Origin: Thalassobellus sediminis
GTDB taxonomy: Bacteria; Bacteroidota; Bacteroidia; Flavobacteriales; Flavobacteriaceae
NCBI RefSeq assembly: GCF_044386045.1
Contig: NZ_JBISCD010000040.1
Location: 992,001 to 1,056,000 of the forward strand
Reading direction: 5' to 3'
DNA: 64,000 nucleotides
A program made the translations under genes and the position numbers. The notes under the pieces are model-generated. The model was not told the DNA's origin. It ran no database searches and saw nothing but the letters and a program-made list of their open reading frames with translations. Of the stretch, positions 9,044 to 18,041 are shown piece by piece; position 1 is the first letter of the stretch; every line of letters starts with the position of its first letter.

Positions 9044-9064
9044 CTGCATTATAGGTTTTATAAA

Positions 9065-10033
9065 TTACTTCTTAAAAATAGCATACACAGGAAAATGATC
9101 GCTATAACCTCCTTTATATTTTTTACCAACGTAGGTTCTAAAAGGCGTGCCTTTAAATTTTCCGTTAAAAAGTTTTAGAAAATCTTCATCAAAAATATTG
9201 GCAGTACTGTATTCAAATAAATTATCAGAGCTTTTAAAAAAATTAGTAGAAATTATTATTTGATCGAATAAGTTCCATTGGCGGTTGTAGTTTGTGGTCC
9301 CTCGGTTATAAGAACGTAAAGTTTCCATAGGGTTAAACAAATCAAAACCTTCTACCAAACGTTTAATACTATTGCTTGAAGGGTCATCGTTAAAATCGCC
9401 TATTACTACAATTTTAGCGTTTTCATCTTCAAAGCGTATGTTAGAAATAATTTCTCCTGCTTTATCAGAAGAAGCAATGCGTTTAAATTCGGTTTCCTTT
9501 TCGCCTTCACGTCTAGACGACCAATGATTAACAAGTACGTGTATTTTTTCGCCATCTAATAAACCTGTAACAAGTAGTATGTCTCTTGTGTAATCAGGCG
9601 ATCCATCATCATCAGTTAATTCAATAGTAAAAGGTTCAGATGTTAATACATCAAAAGCATTTTTATCGTATAACAGCGCTACGTCAATACCTCGTTCGTC
9701 TAACGAATCGTAATGTACATAGCCATAATTACAATCTTCAAGATGTTTTGAGCTTATTAAATCTTCAATAACTTTAGCATTTTCAACTTCAGCTAGTCCA
9801 ATAAGTGCAGGGTGTTTACCTGTTTCTTTTTTTCCAATATTAGAAATGGCAAAACTTAGTTTTCTAAGTTTATTATCATAACGTTTTGGTGTCCACTTTT
9901 TTACAGAAGTAGGCAGGAAGTCGTTGTCATTAGTAAGCTTATCATCGTAAATGTCAAATAAATTTTCAATATTATAAAAAGCAATGGTTTGTAAATCGGG
10001 TCTTACCGGAATGTCTTCAAAAGTTTCTGTCAT
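9065..10033 (-). CDS. Cytosolic endonuclease/exonuclease/phosphatase (EEP) family enzyme
   Basis: 322 residues with no signal peptide (it begins MTETFEDIPVRPDLQT), so it should act in the cytoplasm. All EEP motifs are present: FYNIENLF, AEVENAKV, NHWSSRREGE, GDFNDDPSS, LFDQIIIS and SDHFPVYA. It is an evident paralogue of the exported enzyme at 3073-4146, with matching phrases such as ERGIDVALLY/ARGIDVALLY. A promoter box TATTTTTG ends only 4 bases before the ATG, so the mRNA is probably leaderless or nearly so. It may process imported oligonucleotides, but the substrate is not determined. Confidence 0.87.
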   Translation of the reverse strand: MTETFEDIPVRPDLQTIAFYNIENLFDIYDDKLTNDNDFLPTSVKKWTPKRYDNKLRKLSFAISNIGKKETGKHPALIGLAEVENAKVIEDLISSKHLEDCNYGYVHYDSLDERGIDVALLYDKNAFDVLTSEPFTIELTDDDGSPDYTRDILLVTGLLDGEKIHVLVNHWSSRREGEKETEFKRIASSDKAGEIISNIRFEDENAKIVVIGDFNDDPSSNSIKRLVEGFDLFNPMETLRSYNRGTTNYNRQWNLFDQIIISTNFFKSSDNLFEYSTANIFDEDFLKLFNGKFKGTPFRTYVGKKYKGGYSDHFPVYAIFKK

Positions 10034-10037
10034 AGAT

Positions 10038-10045
10038 CAAAAATA
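10038..10045 (-). promoter_or_regulatory. -7 promoter box almost touching the start codon
   Basis: On the minus strand the sequence is TATTTTTG-ATCT-ATG. The four-base gap to the start codon is the same as at thiL (27792-27806), which implies a leaderless or near-leaderless mRNA. Confidence 0.5.
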
Positions 10046-10091
10046 GGTTTAAAAATATTAAAAATATAATTTTCTTAAATTCTATATTTTA

Positions 10092-10115
10092 GATTTCCGC
10101 TTTAGCGAGAATAAC
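10092..10115. repeat. Degenerate copy of a REP-like palindrome
   Basis: GATTTCCGC-TTTA-GCGAGAAT resembles the better preserved elements at 25765-25792 and 45832-45912 (GATTCCTGC...GCAGGAATGACA type). Its stem has mismatches. Confidence 0.5.
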
Positions 10116-10183
10116 AATTTTAAAGGAAACGTTGATGTTTTATATCTTGGAGTCCTTTTTCAAATAAAACGCTCACAATTATG

Positions 10184-10191
10184 TAACTTTG
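10184..10191 (+). promoter_or_regulatory. -7 promoter box for hflX
   Basis: TAACTTTG matches TAnnTTTG and ends 16 bases before the hflX ATG. Confidence 0.55.
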
Positions 10192-10207
10192 CATATTACT
10201 TATTTAT

Positions 10208-11425
10208 ATGATAGAAGAGAAAGATTTATCTTTAGAACGCGCTGTTTTAATAGGTGTTATAACTAAAGAACAAAATGAAGAAAAGTCTAAAGAATATTTA
10301 GATGAGTTGGAGTTTTTAACATTCACTGCGGGTGGGTATGCGATTAAACGCTTTACTCAAAAAATGGACATGCCTAATTCTAAAACGTTTATAGGTACCG
10401 GTAAAATGGAAGATGTTCGCGTGTTTATTGAAGAAAATGATATTGGAACCGCTATTTTTGATGATGAATTATCGGCAGCGCAAGAACGAAATATTAGTAA
10501 AATTCTTAATGTTAAGGTTTTAGATAGAACCAACTTAATCCTTGATATTTTTGCACAACGTGCGCAAACAAGTTATGCAAGAACCCAAGTAGAATTGGCG
10601 CAATGTGAGTATTTGTTACCTAGATTACGTGGTATGTGGACACACCTTGAACGTCAAAAAGGGGGAATTGGAATGCGTGGTCCTGGTGAAACTGAAATTG
10701 AGACTGATAGACGTATTGTACGCGATAAAATTGCTTTACTAAAAAAGCGAATAAAAACCATTGATAAACAAATGTCTGTGCAACGTGGTAATCGTGGTAA
10801 AATGGTGCGTGTGGCATTAGTTGGGTATACTAACGTTGGGAAGTCTACTTTAATGAATGTAATAAGCAAAAGTGAAGTTTTTGCCGAAAATAAATTGTTT
10901 GCAACTTTAGATACTACCGTTAGAAAAGTGGTGATACAAAACTTACCATTTTTATTAACTGACACAGTTGGATTTATAAGAAAGCTACCAACGCAATTGG
11001 TAGATAGTTTTAAAAGTACACTTGATGAAGTTAGAGAAGCCGATTTATTATTACACGTAGTTGATATTTCTCATCCTAATTTTGAAGAGCATATTGCGTC
11101 TGTTGAGAAAATTTTAGGTGAAATAAAAAGTGGTGATAAACCAACCATTATGGTTTTTAATAAAATTGATGCGTATCAGCAAGAGCATATTGATGAGGAT
11201 GATTTAGAAACAGAACGTACCGAAAGACATAACTCGTTAGAGGAATGGAAAAGTACGTGGATGAGTAAAGTAGGTAATAATGCCTTGTTTATTTCGGCAT
11301 TAAATAAGCAAAATTTAGAAGACTTTAAAAAGCGTGTTTACGATGAGGTTCGTGAAATTCATGTTACACGTTTTCCTTATAATAAATTCTTGTATCCTGA
11401 TTATGATGTAAATGAGATGCAATAA
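10208..11425 (+). CDS. hflX: GTPase HflX
   Basis: 405 residues. The N-terminal HflX domain and a helical region (RGPGETEIETDRR) precede a G domain whose motifs are all visible: P-loop GYTNVGKST (about residues 204-212), the switch region LDTTVR, DTVGFIRKLP and NKID. HflX is a ribosome-associated GTPase that splits stalled or heat-damaged 70S ribosomes. The length is normal and no residue looks altered. It has its own TAACTTTG promoter and ends 3 bases before the convergent YaiO-type gene, with no terminator in between. Confidence 0.95.
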   Translation: MIEEKDLSLERAVLIGVITKEQNEEKSKEYLDELEFLTFTAGGYAIKRFTQKMDMPNSKTFIGTGKMEDVRVFIEENDIGTAIFDDELSAAQERNISKILNVKVLDRTNLILDIFAQRAQTSYARTQVELAQCEYLLPRLRGMWTHLERQKGGIGMRGPGETEIETDRRIVRDKIALLKKRIKTIDKQMSVQRGNRGKMVRVALVGYTNVGKSTLMNVISKSEVFAENKLFATLDTTVRKVVIQNLPFLLTDTVGFIRKLPTQLVDSFKSTLDEVREADLLLHVVDISHPNFEEHIASVEKILGEIKSGDKPTIMVFNKIDAYQQEHIDEDDLETERTERHNSLEEWKSTWMSKVGNNALFISALNKQNLEDFKKRVYDEVREIHVTRFPYNKFLYPDYDVNEMQ

Positions 11426-11428
11426 ATT

Positions 11429-12679
11429 TTATCTAAATTTAAGTTCCCAAGAAAGACCAACATCAAAAATCCAGAAATAAGTTCCTGGGTCGAAACTAAT
11501 TTCTTGATGTACGATGCCTGTGCGTATACCCCAAGCATTTTTATTGTTTTTTGAAGTAAAAAAGTAGCCTAAATTTACTTTTTGAGAATCTAAATTTACA
11601 ATAGTGTTTTCATTGCCTTCAAATTCAAAAAGATAAATTTCGGGAGAAAAGCCTATGCCTGCTTCTATGCTAAAAAAGTTATCGGCATTACTTCTATATC
11701 TTCTAAAGGTAAGTGTTCCCGACATACTAGATCCTGAATCGCCTGGTGTAACATAACTTCTAAAAGACCAATAATTATTGCCTGTATACCAACCTAAAGA
11801 ACCTGTGTAAATATTTGTAGTTTCACTATATTTTAAAGATCGAAACCCTAATGATGCCTCGAAACTTTTAGGTAATGATTTATATATTTCGGCACCATAT
11901 CTAATATCTGGAAACAGAAAAGAATTAGATACTCCAAAATTTAAGTAAGCATATATGCCTTCAGCAATCCTTGGGTATGCATCAACTTCAAATTGTACTC
12001 CGTTAGAAGCAAATCGACGACTAAAATTTACTTTAGCATGTAAGGATCCATATTTAGTTTGTCTTACATATTTGAAGAAATAATATTGCATCGGATCGAA
12101 TACATCAGAATATAGCTCTAAAGAATTTCTAATACCCACTATATTGTGTCTGAGAGTGTTGGATAAAGTGGTTTTATAACTTAGTGCTTTTTCGTTTTTG
12201 GGGTTGTTTTCTAATAGTTTTTCAATAGTTTGTAATGCTTCTTCAGGTTTGTTTGAAGCTTCTTCGGCACTAGCTTTTAAGTACAGTAATTCTGGGCTTT
12301 CAGGAAAATGTTCTAAGCCAGTGTTTGCTAATTTTAATGCGTTAAATGGTGCTTCGCTATACAATTCATTTTTAATTGCTGCTTCCCATGTGTCTAATCT
12401 TTTTGGGTCATTCTTTAAAACATAACTAAAGGCTTCTTTTGCTTTTTTATAGTTGCCATCCCAAGAATAAGTGCTTCCTAGAAAAGAACGTATATCGTTG
12501 TAGTTTGGGTATTTTGTTAAAATAGATAGTAAGGTGTCTTGCGCTTGTTTTCGATTGTTATTAAATGCTAGCTCTCTTGCTAATTTAAAGGAAGTATCTG
12601 GGTTGCCATTATATACTTTTTGTTGTCCGTAAAAACAAAAACTAATAAGCATTAATATTATAGAGATGTGTTTTTTCAT
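11429..12679 (-). CDS. YaiO-type outer-membrane beta-barrel with N-terminal TPR domain
   Basis: 416 residues: signal peptide (about 1-19), a TPR region (about 30-170) with the repeat core TYSWDGNYKKAKEAF, and a C-terminal barrel (about 180-416) rich in alternating aromatic strands and ending in FR. The TPR-plus-barrel layout matches YaiO and is analogous to PgaA-type polysaccharide export porins. It is the last gene of a five-gene operon with a family 2 glycosyltransferase, so export of the polymer is the likely job. Residues 32-92 align with residues 663-723 of the preceding gene product at about 43% identity (26 of 61 by eye), which points to duplication of the TPR module within the operon. 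Confidence 0.85.
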   Translation of the reverse strand: MKKHISIILMLISFCFYGQQKVYNGNPDTSFKLARELAFNNNRKQAQDTLLSILTKYPNYNDIRSFLGSTYSWDGNYKKAKEAFSYVLKNDPKRLDTWEAAIKNELYSEAPFNALKLANTGLEHFPESPELLYLKASAEEASNKPEEALQTIEKLLENNPKNEKALSYKTTLSNTLRHNIVGIRNSLELYSDVFDPMQYYFFKYVRQTKYGSLHAKVNFSRRFASNGVQFEVDAYPRIAEGIYAYLNFGVSNSFLFPDIRYGAEIYKSLPKSFEASLGFRSLKYSETTNIYTGSLGWYTGNNYWSFRSYVTPGDSGSSMSGTLTFRRYRSNADNFFSIEAGIGFSPEIYLFEFEGNENTIVNLDSQKVNLGYFFTSKNNKNAWGIRTGIVHQEISFDPGTYFWIFDVGLSWELKFR

Positions 12680-12691
12680 AGTAGGAACCTT

Positions 12692-15106
12692 TTATTTTAA
12701 GGTAGATTTAAAAATTTTGTAATCACTATTGCTAGGGTGTTTACTAGTAATACTATCCATTAATTTAATAGCTTTTTCTGTTTTTTGCATTCTAACATAA
12801 GCTTTAGCCATTTTAAGACTAAGTTCGGGTTCTGTTATTTTATTTTTTAATGCCTGTTTGTATATTGTTTCCGATTTTTCATCTTGACTAGACCACCAGT
12901 ATAAATCTAAAAGAGCCATATAACTGTCGTAATAGAAAGGCGATCTTTTAATAACGTTTAATAATTCGGTTTCGGATTTTTCGTAATTACCATCCCATGC
13001 ATAAGTTCTACCTTTTAGAGTTCTAGCATCTGAATGATTTGGGAGTTCGTTTAAAATATAATCACAAAGTAATCTAGATTCTTTACGTTTTTTGTTAAAA
13101 GCTTTTTCTCTAGCTATTTCAAAAGTTTGGTCAAAAGTTAAGTCTTTTGCCATTGTATTAATCATAGCTAATTGTTCTTTTGAAAACTCCATATGAGGTT
13201 TTACATATATATTTAATGAATCGGGGAAAATTTTATTTCGTTGTGTAACATAGGCATTCATTTTTTTGAAGGCCATTAAGGAATCTGCTATTTCTTTAGA
13301 AAGCGCTTCTTCTTGAACTTTATATGTGCCAAAGTTTTCATTTATTTTATATAATTCACCATCAGAAAAAAGATAGTCTTTGTATATATAATCGTTAATA
13401 CTCCCTTTATAACGCATTAAAGGTATTTTGTGAATGTTTCTAAATTGTTTGGCGGTATCTAAACCTTCGCTCATCCAAGCAGTTTCTTGAAGGTTGTTAA
13501 ACTTATAATTTTTCATTAAAAAAGATAGTATACTAGGAGTTACATCCCAATGTGATGAAACCGATTTGAATACTTCTGCTTGCTTTAAAAGTGGGCTATA
13601 AATGTATAATGGTACATGAAATCTGCATAATTTATCTTTTTGTGAAATTGGGATAAGCCTGTGATCTCCTGTAATAATAAAAATAGTATTATTGAAATCC
13701 TTACGCTTTTCGTAAGTAGTCATAAAACCTTTTATAGAAGCATCTGTGTAATATAAACTTGTATAAATGTTTTTATTATTTAATACGTCTTCTTTTGAAA
13801 TTTTAAGATTTCTATTGGTATTTAAAATACTATCAACTTTAAGTTCGTAAAGTTCTTTGTTAGGAAAATTAAAAGGCTCGTGGTTAGAAAGCGTCATAAT
13901 AACATCTAATCTTGGTTTTTCTGTATTATCTATTGATGCTAAAGTTTTTCTGAATATTTCGGAATCTGGGTAGCCCCAAGAAAACCCACCAGAGTTAGCT
14001 TGTGTTTTAGTGTATTCAGGACCGTATTTGTTTTCGTCTATAATATTATCAATGTCATTATATTCAAAGAAGTTTATTTTTTTATCAAAACTAGATTGGT
14101 CTCCAGAATAAAATGAAGTTGAATATCCGTTAGCTTTTAAAATACTTACTAATGAAATATGAGATGGTGTTTTAGGTAATTCTAAAAAACCTGATTCACC
14201 AAATGGTAAAGAGCCCAACAATGATGGCACAACACCAAATGTTCTTCCTGTAGTACTTACAAAATTATTCCAGTATAACGATTTTGAAACTAACCCATCT
14301 AAATAAGGTGTAAAGCCACTATAACTTCCGTTATTCATAAATTCGCTTCCCAAACCTTCAACTATTATAACAACAATATTTGGCTTTTCTTCTTTGGTAT
14401 TAAAAAAAGGAGATAAAACATCTTTAGAATTACTAAAAGGCTTTAGTAAAGGGTAGTCATTTCTATCTGTGGTATAAGCATTTAATTTGTTTTTTTCATT
14501 TTGAAATTTATAAATGTCATAGGTTAAAAAAACTATTTTGTTTTGATAATTAACATCAGATATATTTGTTAGTACTAATTTTAAACTTCCAAATAGTAAG
14601 AAAACAATAACGCCTGCACCAATTAAGATGCGTTCGTTTGAATATTTTGTTATTAAATAGAATAATAAGAAGAATAGAAGCGGAAAGGCTATATAAGGAA
14701 TAAAATAAGTAATCGAAAATGATTCTGACGCTGAAACTGTATTAAAAATATCATCAAAGGAATATCCTAAAAGATCTGCTCCTAAGTTTAGTAATGTAGT
14801 TAAGCTATACTTTACTAATGAAAATTGAATAATTACAAAAAGAACAAAAAGTACTTTAACTAAAGTAAAAACGTGTTTTTTTAGAAATAAATTACATAAG
14901 TATGAAATAGGAAATAGTAATAATCCAATGATTATACCACACCAAAAGTCGTTTATAAACTTAAATATAACTGCTAATAAAAAGTTAGTGTGATTTGATT
15001 TAGTCATAATAAGCTCAAATAAGCTCATAAACCAAAATGTACCAATCATTGCCATGGTTAGATTGATATATTTATAAATGTCTTTATTTAGGAAACGATA
15101 TGGCAT
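12692..15106 (-). CDS. LTA-synthase/sulfatase-like membrane phosphotransferase with C-terminal TPR
   Basis: 804 residues. Five membrane helices fill about 15-185, followed by an alkaline-phosphatase-superfamily domain (about 240-560). Visible catalytic features are VIIVEGLGSEF (E250, metal), GRTF (T289, the probable nucleophile), GDHRL (D481, H482, metal) and FHVPLY (H498). These match the LTA synthase/phosphoethanolamine transferase group, which moves glycerophosphate or phosphoethanolamine onto sugars outside the membrane. The C-terminal residues 661-804 are a TPR domain, unusual for the family, and clearly related to the TPR of the YaiO-type protein encoded 12 bases downstream. Inference: it decorates the polymer made by the upstream glycosyltransferase while docking on the export complex. 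True sulfatase activity is unlikely because no CxPxR motif is present. Confidence 0.83.
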   Translation of the reverse strand: MPYRFLNKDIYKYINLTMAMIGTFWFMSLFELIMTKSNHTNFLLAVIFKFINDFWCGIIIGLLLFPISYLCNLFLKKHVFTLVKVLFVLFVIIQFSLVKYSLTTLLNLGADLLGYSFDDIFNTVSASESFSITYFIPYIAFPLLFFLLFYLITKYSNERILIGAGVIVFLLFGSLKLVLTNISDVNYQNKIVFLTYDIYKFQNEKNKLNAYTTDRNDYPLLKPFSNSKDVLSPFFNTKEEKPNIVVIIVEGLGSEFMNNGSYSGFTPYLDGLVSKSLYWNNFVSTTGRTFGVVPSLLGSLPFGESGFLELPKTPSHISLVSILKANGYSTSFYSGDQSSFDKKINFFEYNDIDNIIDENKYGPEYTKTQANSGGFSWGYPDSEIFRKTLASIDNTEKPRLDVIMTLSNHEPFNFPNKELYELKVDSILNTNRNLKISKEDVLNNKNIYTSLYYTDASIKGFMTTYEKRKDFNNTIFIITGDHRLIPISQKDKLCRFHVPLYIYSPLLKQAEVFKSVSSHWDVTPSILSFLMKNYKFNNLQETAWMSEGLDTAKQFRNIHKIPLMRYKGSINDYIYKDYLFSDGELYKINENFGTYKVQEEALSKEIADSLMAFKKMNAYVTQRNKIFPDSLNIYVKPHMEFSKEQLAMINTMAKDLTFDQTFEIAREKAFNKKRKESRLLCDYILNELPNHSDARTLKGRTYAWDGNYEKSETELLNVIKRSPFYYDSYMALLDLYWWSSQDEKSETIYKQALKNKITEPELSLKMAKAYVRMQKTEKAIKLMDSITSKHPSNSDYKIFKSTLK

Positions 15107-15127
15107 GAATATTTTTATTTAAAGTAG

Positions 15128-16558
15128 TTAAACAGTTGACAATCCTTTTCTTACCATGCTTCCCCATTTCTTTTTCTTATTAAAATAGTAATCGTAATTA
15201 CCTCGAATAGCTGCATATAATATGAATGGGTGTAATACAAAAGGTTCTAACGCACTTAGTAAAACTAGTTTATATCCAGTACCTCTTTTTTTGTATTGAT
15301 GAAAAGTTAATTCTTCAGAGTAAATGGCGATAATAGAAAAGCATACTGAAAATAAATATGATAATACTAGAAATGAAAGTGCATATTCCCATTTTACTTC
15401 TCGCAAGGCAACCAAAATAATAAAATAGATAAGTCCTACTGTTTCAATAATTGGAGCCATGCGCTCAAAAATTAACCAATATGGGTAGCTTAATAATCCA
15501 AATGATCCATATTTTCTATTAAAACCAATTTTTCTATGCTTTTTTAAAGTTTCAATGGTGCCACGTGTCCATCTATTTCGTTGCGATATAAATATTTTAT
15601 AACTGTCTGGAGCTTCTGTCCAACATAACGGATCTGGGATATATGAAACTCTATATTTTTCATTTCGTTCTTCCATATAGCGTCGCATTCTAACTATAAT
15701 CTCCATATCTTCACCAACAGTTTGAGTATCGTAACCTCCAACGGCTATGGCAATTTCTTTATCGAATATGCCAAAAGCTCCTGAAATTACTAACAATCCA
15801 TTTAGTCTGCTCCAAGCCATTCTTCCAAGGAGAAATGCTCGTAAATACTCTAAAATTTGAGATTGAACAAGTAGGTTTTTTGGTAAATTAACATCTATTA
15901 ATTTTCCGCCTTTTATAATACAAGAATTTGCTATTCTAATAACACCTCCAGCAGCAATAACTTTTGTTCCTGTTTCATCAAGAAAAGGTTTTATCATTTT
16001 TTGAAGCGCATCTTCTAGTAATAAACAATCTACATCTATACAGGCTACATATTTTGTTTTACTAATATTCAAGCCCATGTTTAGTGCATCTGCTTTTCCT
16101 CCATTTTCTTTATCAACCACCATTAACTTTTCAAAAGCAGGGTTTTTAGATTTAAAAACTCCAGCTCTTAGTGGTTTCGTTTTAATTTTATTATTAATTA
16201 AATACTCTATTTTTTCTAAATCATAAGCTTCAATTAGCTTTTCTAAGCTATCATCTTTACTGCCATCATTAACAATAATAACACTGTAATTAACATAGTG
16301 ATTAGATAATAATGATCTTACGTTTTCTACAACATTAAGGCTTTCGTTATATGCAGGGGCTATAATAGTTATCGAAGGCGATATTGTAGAAGACAGTATG
16401 TCTTTATAATTAACAAAGCTGTTTTTTTTAAGATACTCAATGGTTTCTTTTCCTGAAATTACTGATAAAATAATATACGATAATATGGCTGTAAATGCAT
16501 ACCCAAAAAAGATAAAATGCAGTAATTTTAAGATTATTTGAACGCTACTTGTATCCAT
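15128..16558 (-). CDS. Processive family 2 glycosyltransferase (PgaC/YaiP-like)
   Basis: 476 residues. One N-terminal helix (about 12-34), a GT-A catalytic domain and about four C-terminal helices (about 350-460). The hallmark residues of membrane-bound processive GT2 synthases are all present: PAYNE (68-72), NDGS with D98, DVD (175-177), the catalytic-base motif GED (282-284) and QRNRW (326-330), the Q/RxxRW signature. Such enzymes polymerise a nucleotide sugar and push the chain across the inner membrane. It starts 2 bases after the HEAT-repeat gene. The sugar cannot be deduced. No deacetylase or epimerase is next to it. Confidence 0.9.
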   Translation of the reverse strand: MDTSSVQIILKLLHFIFFGYAFTAILSYIILSVISGKETIEYLKKNSFVNYKDILSSTISPSITIIAPAYNESLNVVENVRSLLSNHYVNYSVIIVNDGSKDDSLEKLIEAYDLEKIEYLINNKIKTKPLRAGVFKSKNPAFEKLMVVDKENGGKADALNMGLNISKTKYVACIDVDCLLLEDALQKMIKPFLDETGTKVIAAGGVIRIANSCIIKGGKLIDVNLPKNLLVQSQILEYLRAFLLGRMAWSRLNGLLVISGAFGIFDKEIAIAVGGYDTQTVGEDMEIIVRMRRYMEERNEKYRVSYIPDPLCWTEAPDSYKIFISQRNRWTRGTIETLKKHRKIGFNRKYGSFGLLSYPYWLIFERMAPIIETVGLIYFIILVALREVKWEYALSFLVLSYLFSVCFSIIAIYSEELTFHQYKKRGTGYKLVLLSALEPFVLHPFILYAAIRGNYDYYFNKKKKWGSMVRKGLSTV

Positions 16559-16560
16559 AA

Positions 16561-17664
16561 TTATAACGAGTCTACTAGTTTTAACATTGAAGAATTTTTT
16601 TCGTCAATAGGCATTTTGCTTAAGCCCATATATTTATCAAGATTAATTGATTTTAATATTTTGAGAGCTAAAAGCTGTATTTCAAAGTTTTTATGAAATA
16701 AGTATTTCTCTACAAAAGGTTCGTCTGAAGGGACTACTAATTTTTCAAGCATACCAAAGAATGAAATTTGTTCTTCTAAGCTTAATTCATTAAAGTTAGC
16801 TTTTAGCATTTCTTTTGCCTCAAGGCCATATAAATGTGTTAAAGTTTCTATAGCCGAAATTCTAATTTTTTTAGTTGTGTGCGATAGTAATTCTATCAAA
16901 GTTTCTTGAACTTCAAATTGATTATAGATTTGCGCCAATTTTAAAGAAAATAATACCACGCTATCATTTGATGATTTTAGCCAAGGTTTGATATCGCAAA
17001 TTTGTTGATCGTCAAAGTTTTGTAAAATTTCAAGTAATTGTATTTGAGCCCATTCAGATAAAGCCGTTGTCATGTTATTTAAAAATGAAAGCCCTTCAAA
17101 TTTATATAGACTTACAAGGTATAATTGTGTTTCTTTTCGGATCTCTTTTTTTGGGTGCGTTATAAACTTTGAAACATTATTATGTACCTCATTAATTTTA
17201 AAGCGTGTTAATTCTCCAATACCTTTTGCTATAATATGCCATTTTTTACTTTCTAAACGTTTTAGTGCATCATTTATAAGTCCTGTTTTATAATAAAATG
17301 TTTTTATTGAATCAGACATTTCTCCTGAAACTTCATTCATTAAATCATATAGAACAGTTATGATTATTTTTCGTTTTGATTTGTTGTTTACTGAAACTTT
17401 AATGTTTTCAATAATTGATTCTTGTATTGAATTAATATTTCCACTATCATCTCCTGAATACAGATATTCAATTAGTGATGCTTCATATTCTTTTTTAAAC
17501 TGTAAATCTTCTAACTCTTTTATTCTTAAATATGTTCTTACAGATTTTAAATAGATGGAGAGCAACACAATCAATAATAATAAAAAGCAGCTAGTACTCC
17601 AAGCAACTTTTATCAGTGTTGGGCTGTCTTTTAAGTAGTTAATATATGTGTCGTATTCTAGCAT
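16561..17664 (-). CDS. Membrane-anchored HEAT-repeat protein
   Basis: 367 residues. One transmembrane helix (about 18-40) is followed by a cytoplasmic-type alpha-solenoid. Repeated helical pairs such as HPKKEIRKETQLYLVSL, SNDSVVLFSLKLAQIY, TTKKIRISAIETLTHLY and HKNFEIQLLALKILKSI are HEAT repeats. No catalytic motif is present. It lies between a response regulator (5 bases upstream) and the glycosyltransferase (2 bases downstream), so it may be the scaffold through which the regulator acts on the synthase. That role is inference from position only. Confidence 0.8.
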   Translation of the reverse strand: MLEYDTYINYLKDSPTLIKVAWSTSCFLLLLIVLLSIYLKSVRTYLRIKELEDLQFKKEYEASLIEYLYSGDDSGNINSIQESIIENIKVSVNNKSKRKIIITVLYDLMNEVSGEMSDSIKTFYYKTGLINDALKRLESKKWHIIAKGIGELTRFKINEVHNNVSKFITHPKKEIRKETQLYLVSLYKFEGLSFLNNMTTALSEWAQIQLLEILQNFDDQQICDIKPWLKSSNDSVVLFSLKLAQIYNQFEVQETLIELLSHTTKKIRISAIETLTHLYGLEAKEMLKANFNELSLEEQISFFGMLEKLVVPSDEPFVEKYLFHKNFEIQLLALKILKSINLDKYMGLSKMPIDEKNSSMLKLVDSL

Positions 17665-17669
17665 AAATT

Positions 17670-18041
17670 TTATCCTAAAAGTCGTTTTACACGTATCATT
17701 AATTCATTGGGACTAAATGGCTTACCCATAAAGTCATTAGCGCCAAGATTAAAAGCTTTAAGAACCATTTCTTCTTGACCAGCCGCTGAAAAAACTATTA
17801 TTGGAGCGTCCATTTCTAGTTTTATTCTAACGTGACTAATAACCTCTAATCCGCTTATAAAGGGCATCATGATATCGGTTATAATTAAATCAGGTGTATG
17901 TTCTTCTATTAATTCTATAGCTTCTTTTCCGTCTTTAGCTATGAATAATTGATATCCTTCTTTTTCTAATCTAAATTTTAGCAGTAAGGAAAGTGTTGTG
18001 TTGTCTTCTGCTAAAACAATGGTAGTATTATTTTCATTCAT
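17670..18041 (-). CDS. Stand-alone response regulator receiver protein
   Basis: 123 residues, a single CheY-like receiver with no output domain. The acidic pocket E12/D13, phospho-acceptor D56 (in TDIMMP), S85 and K107 (GKPFS) are all in place, so it should be phosphorylated normally. It is the first gene of the EPS-type operon, and no histidine kinase is nearby, so the partner kinase must be elsewhere. With no DNA-binding domain it probably acts by protein contact, for example on the HEAT-repeat protein encoded next. No clear TAnnTTTG box is seen upstream. Confidence 0.92.
   Translation of the reverse strand: MNENNTTIVLAEDNTTLSLLLKFRLEKEGYQLFIAKDGKEAIELIEEHTPDLIITDIMMPFISGLEVISHVRIKLEMDAPIIVFSAAGQEEMVLKAFNLGANDFMGKPFSPNELMIRVKRLLG

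Noticed and set aside
10620..10965. Antisense open frames across hflX
   Set aside because: They mirror the GTPase coding frame and show no independent features.
12692..15106. True sulfatase
   Set aside because: The CxPxR formylglycine motif is absent; a Thr nucleophile and membrane helices fit the LTA synthase-like group.
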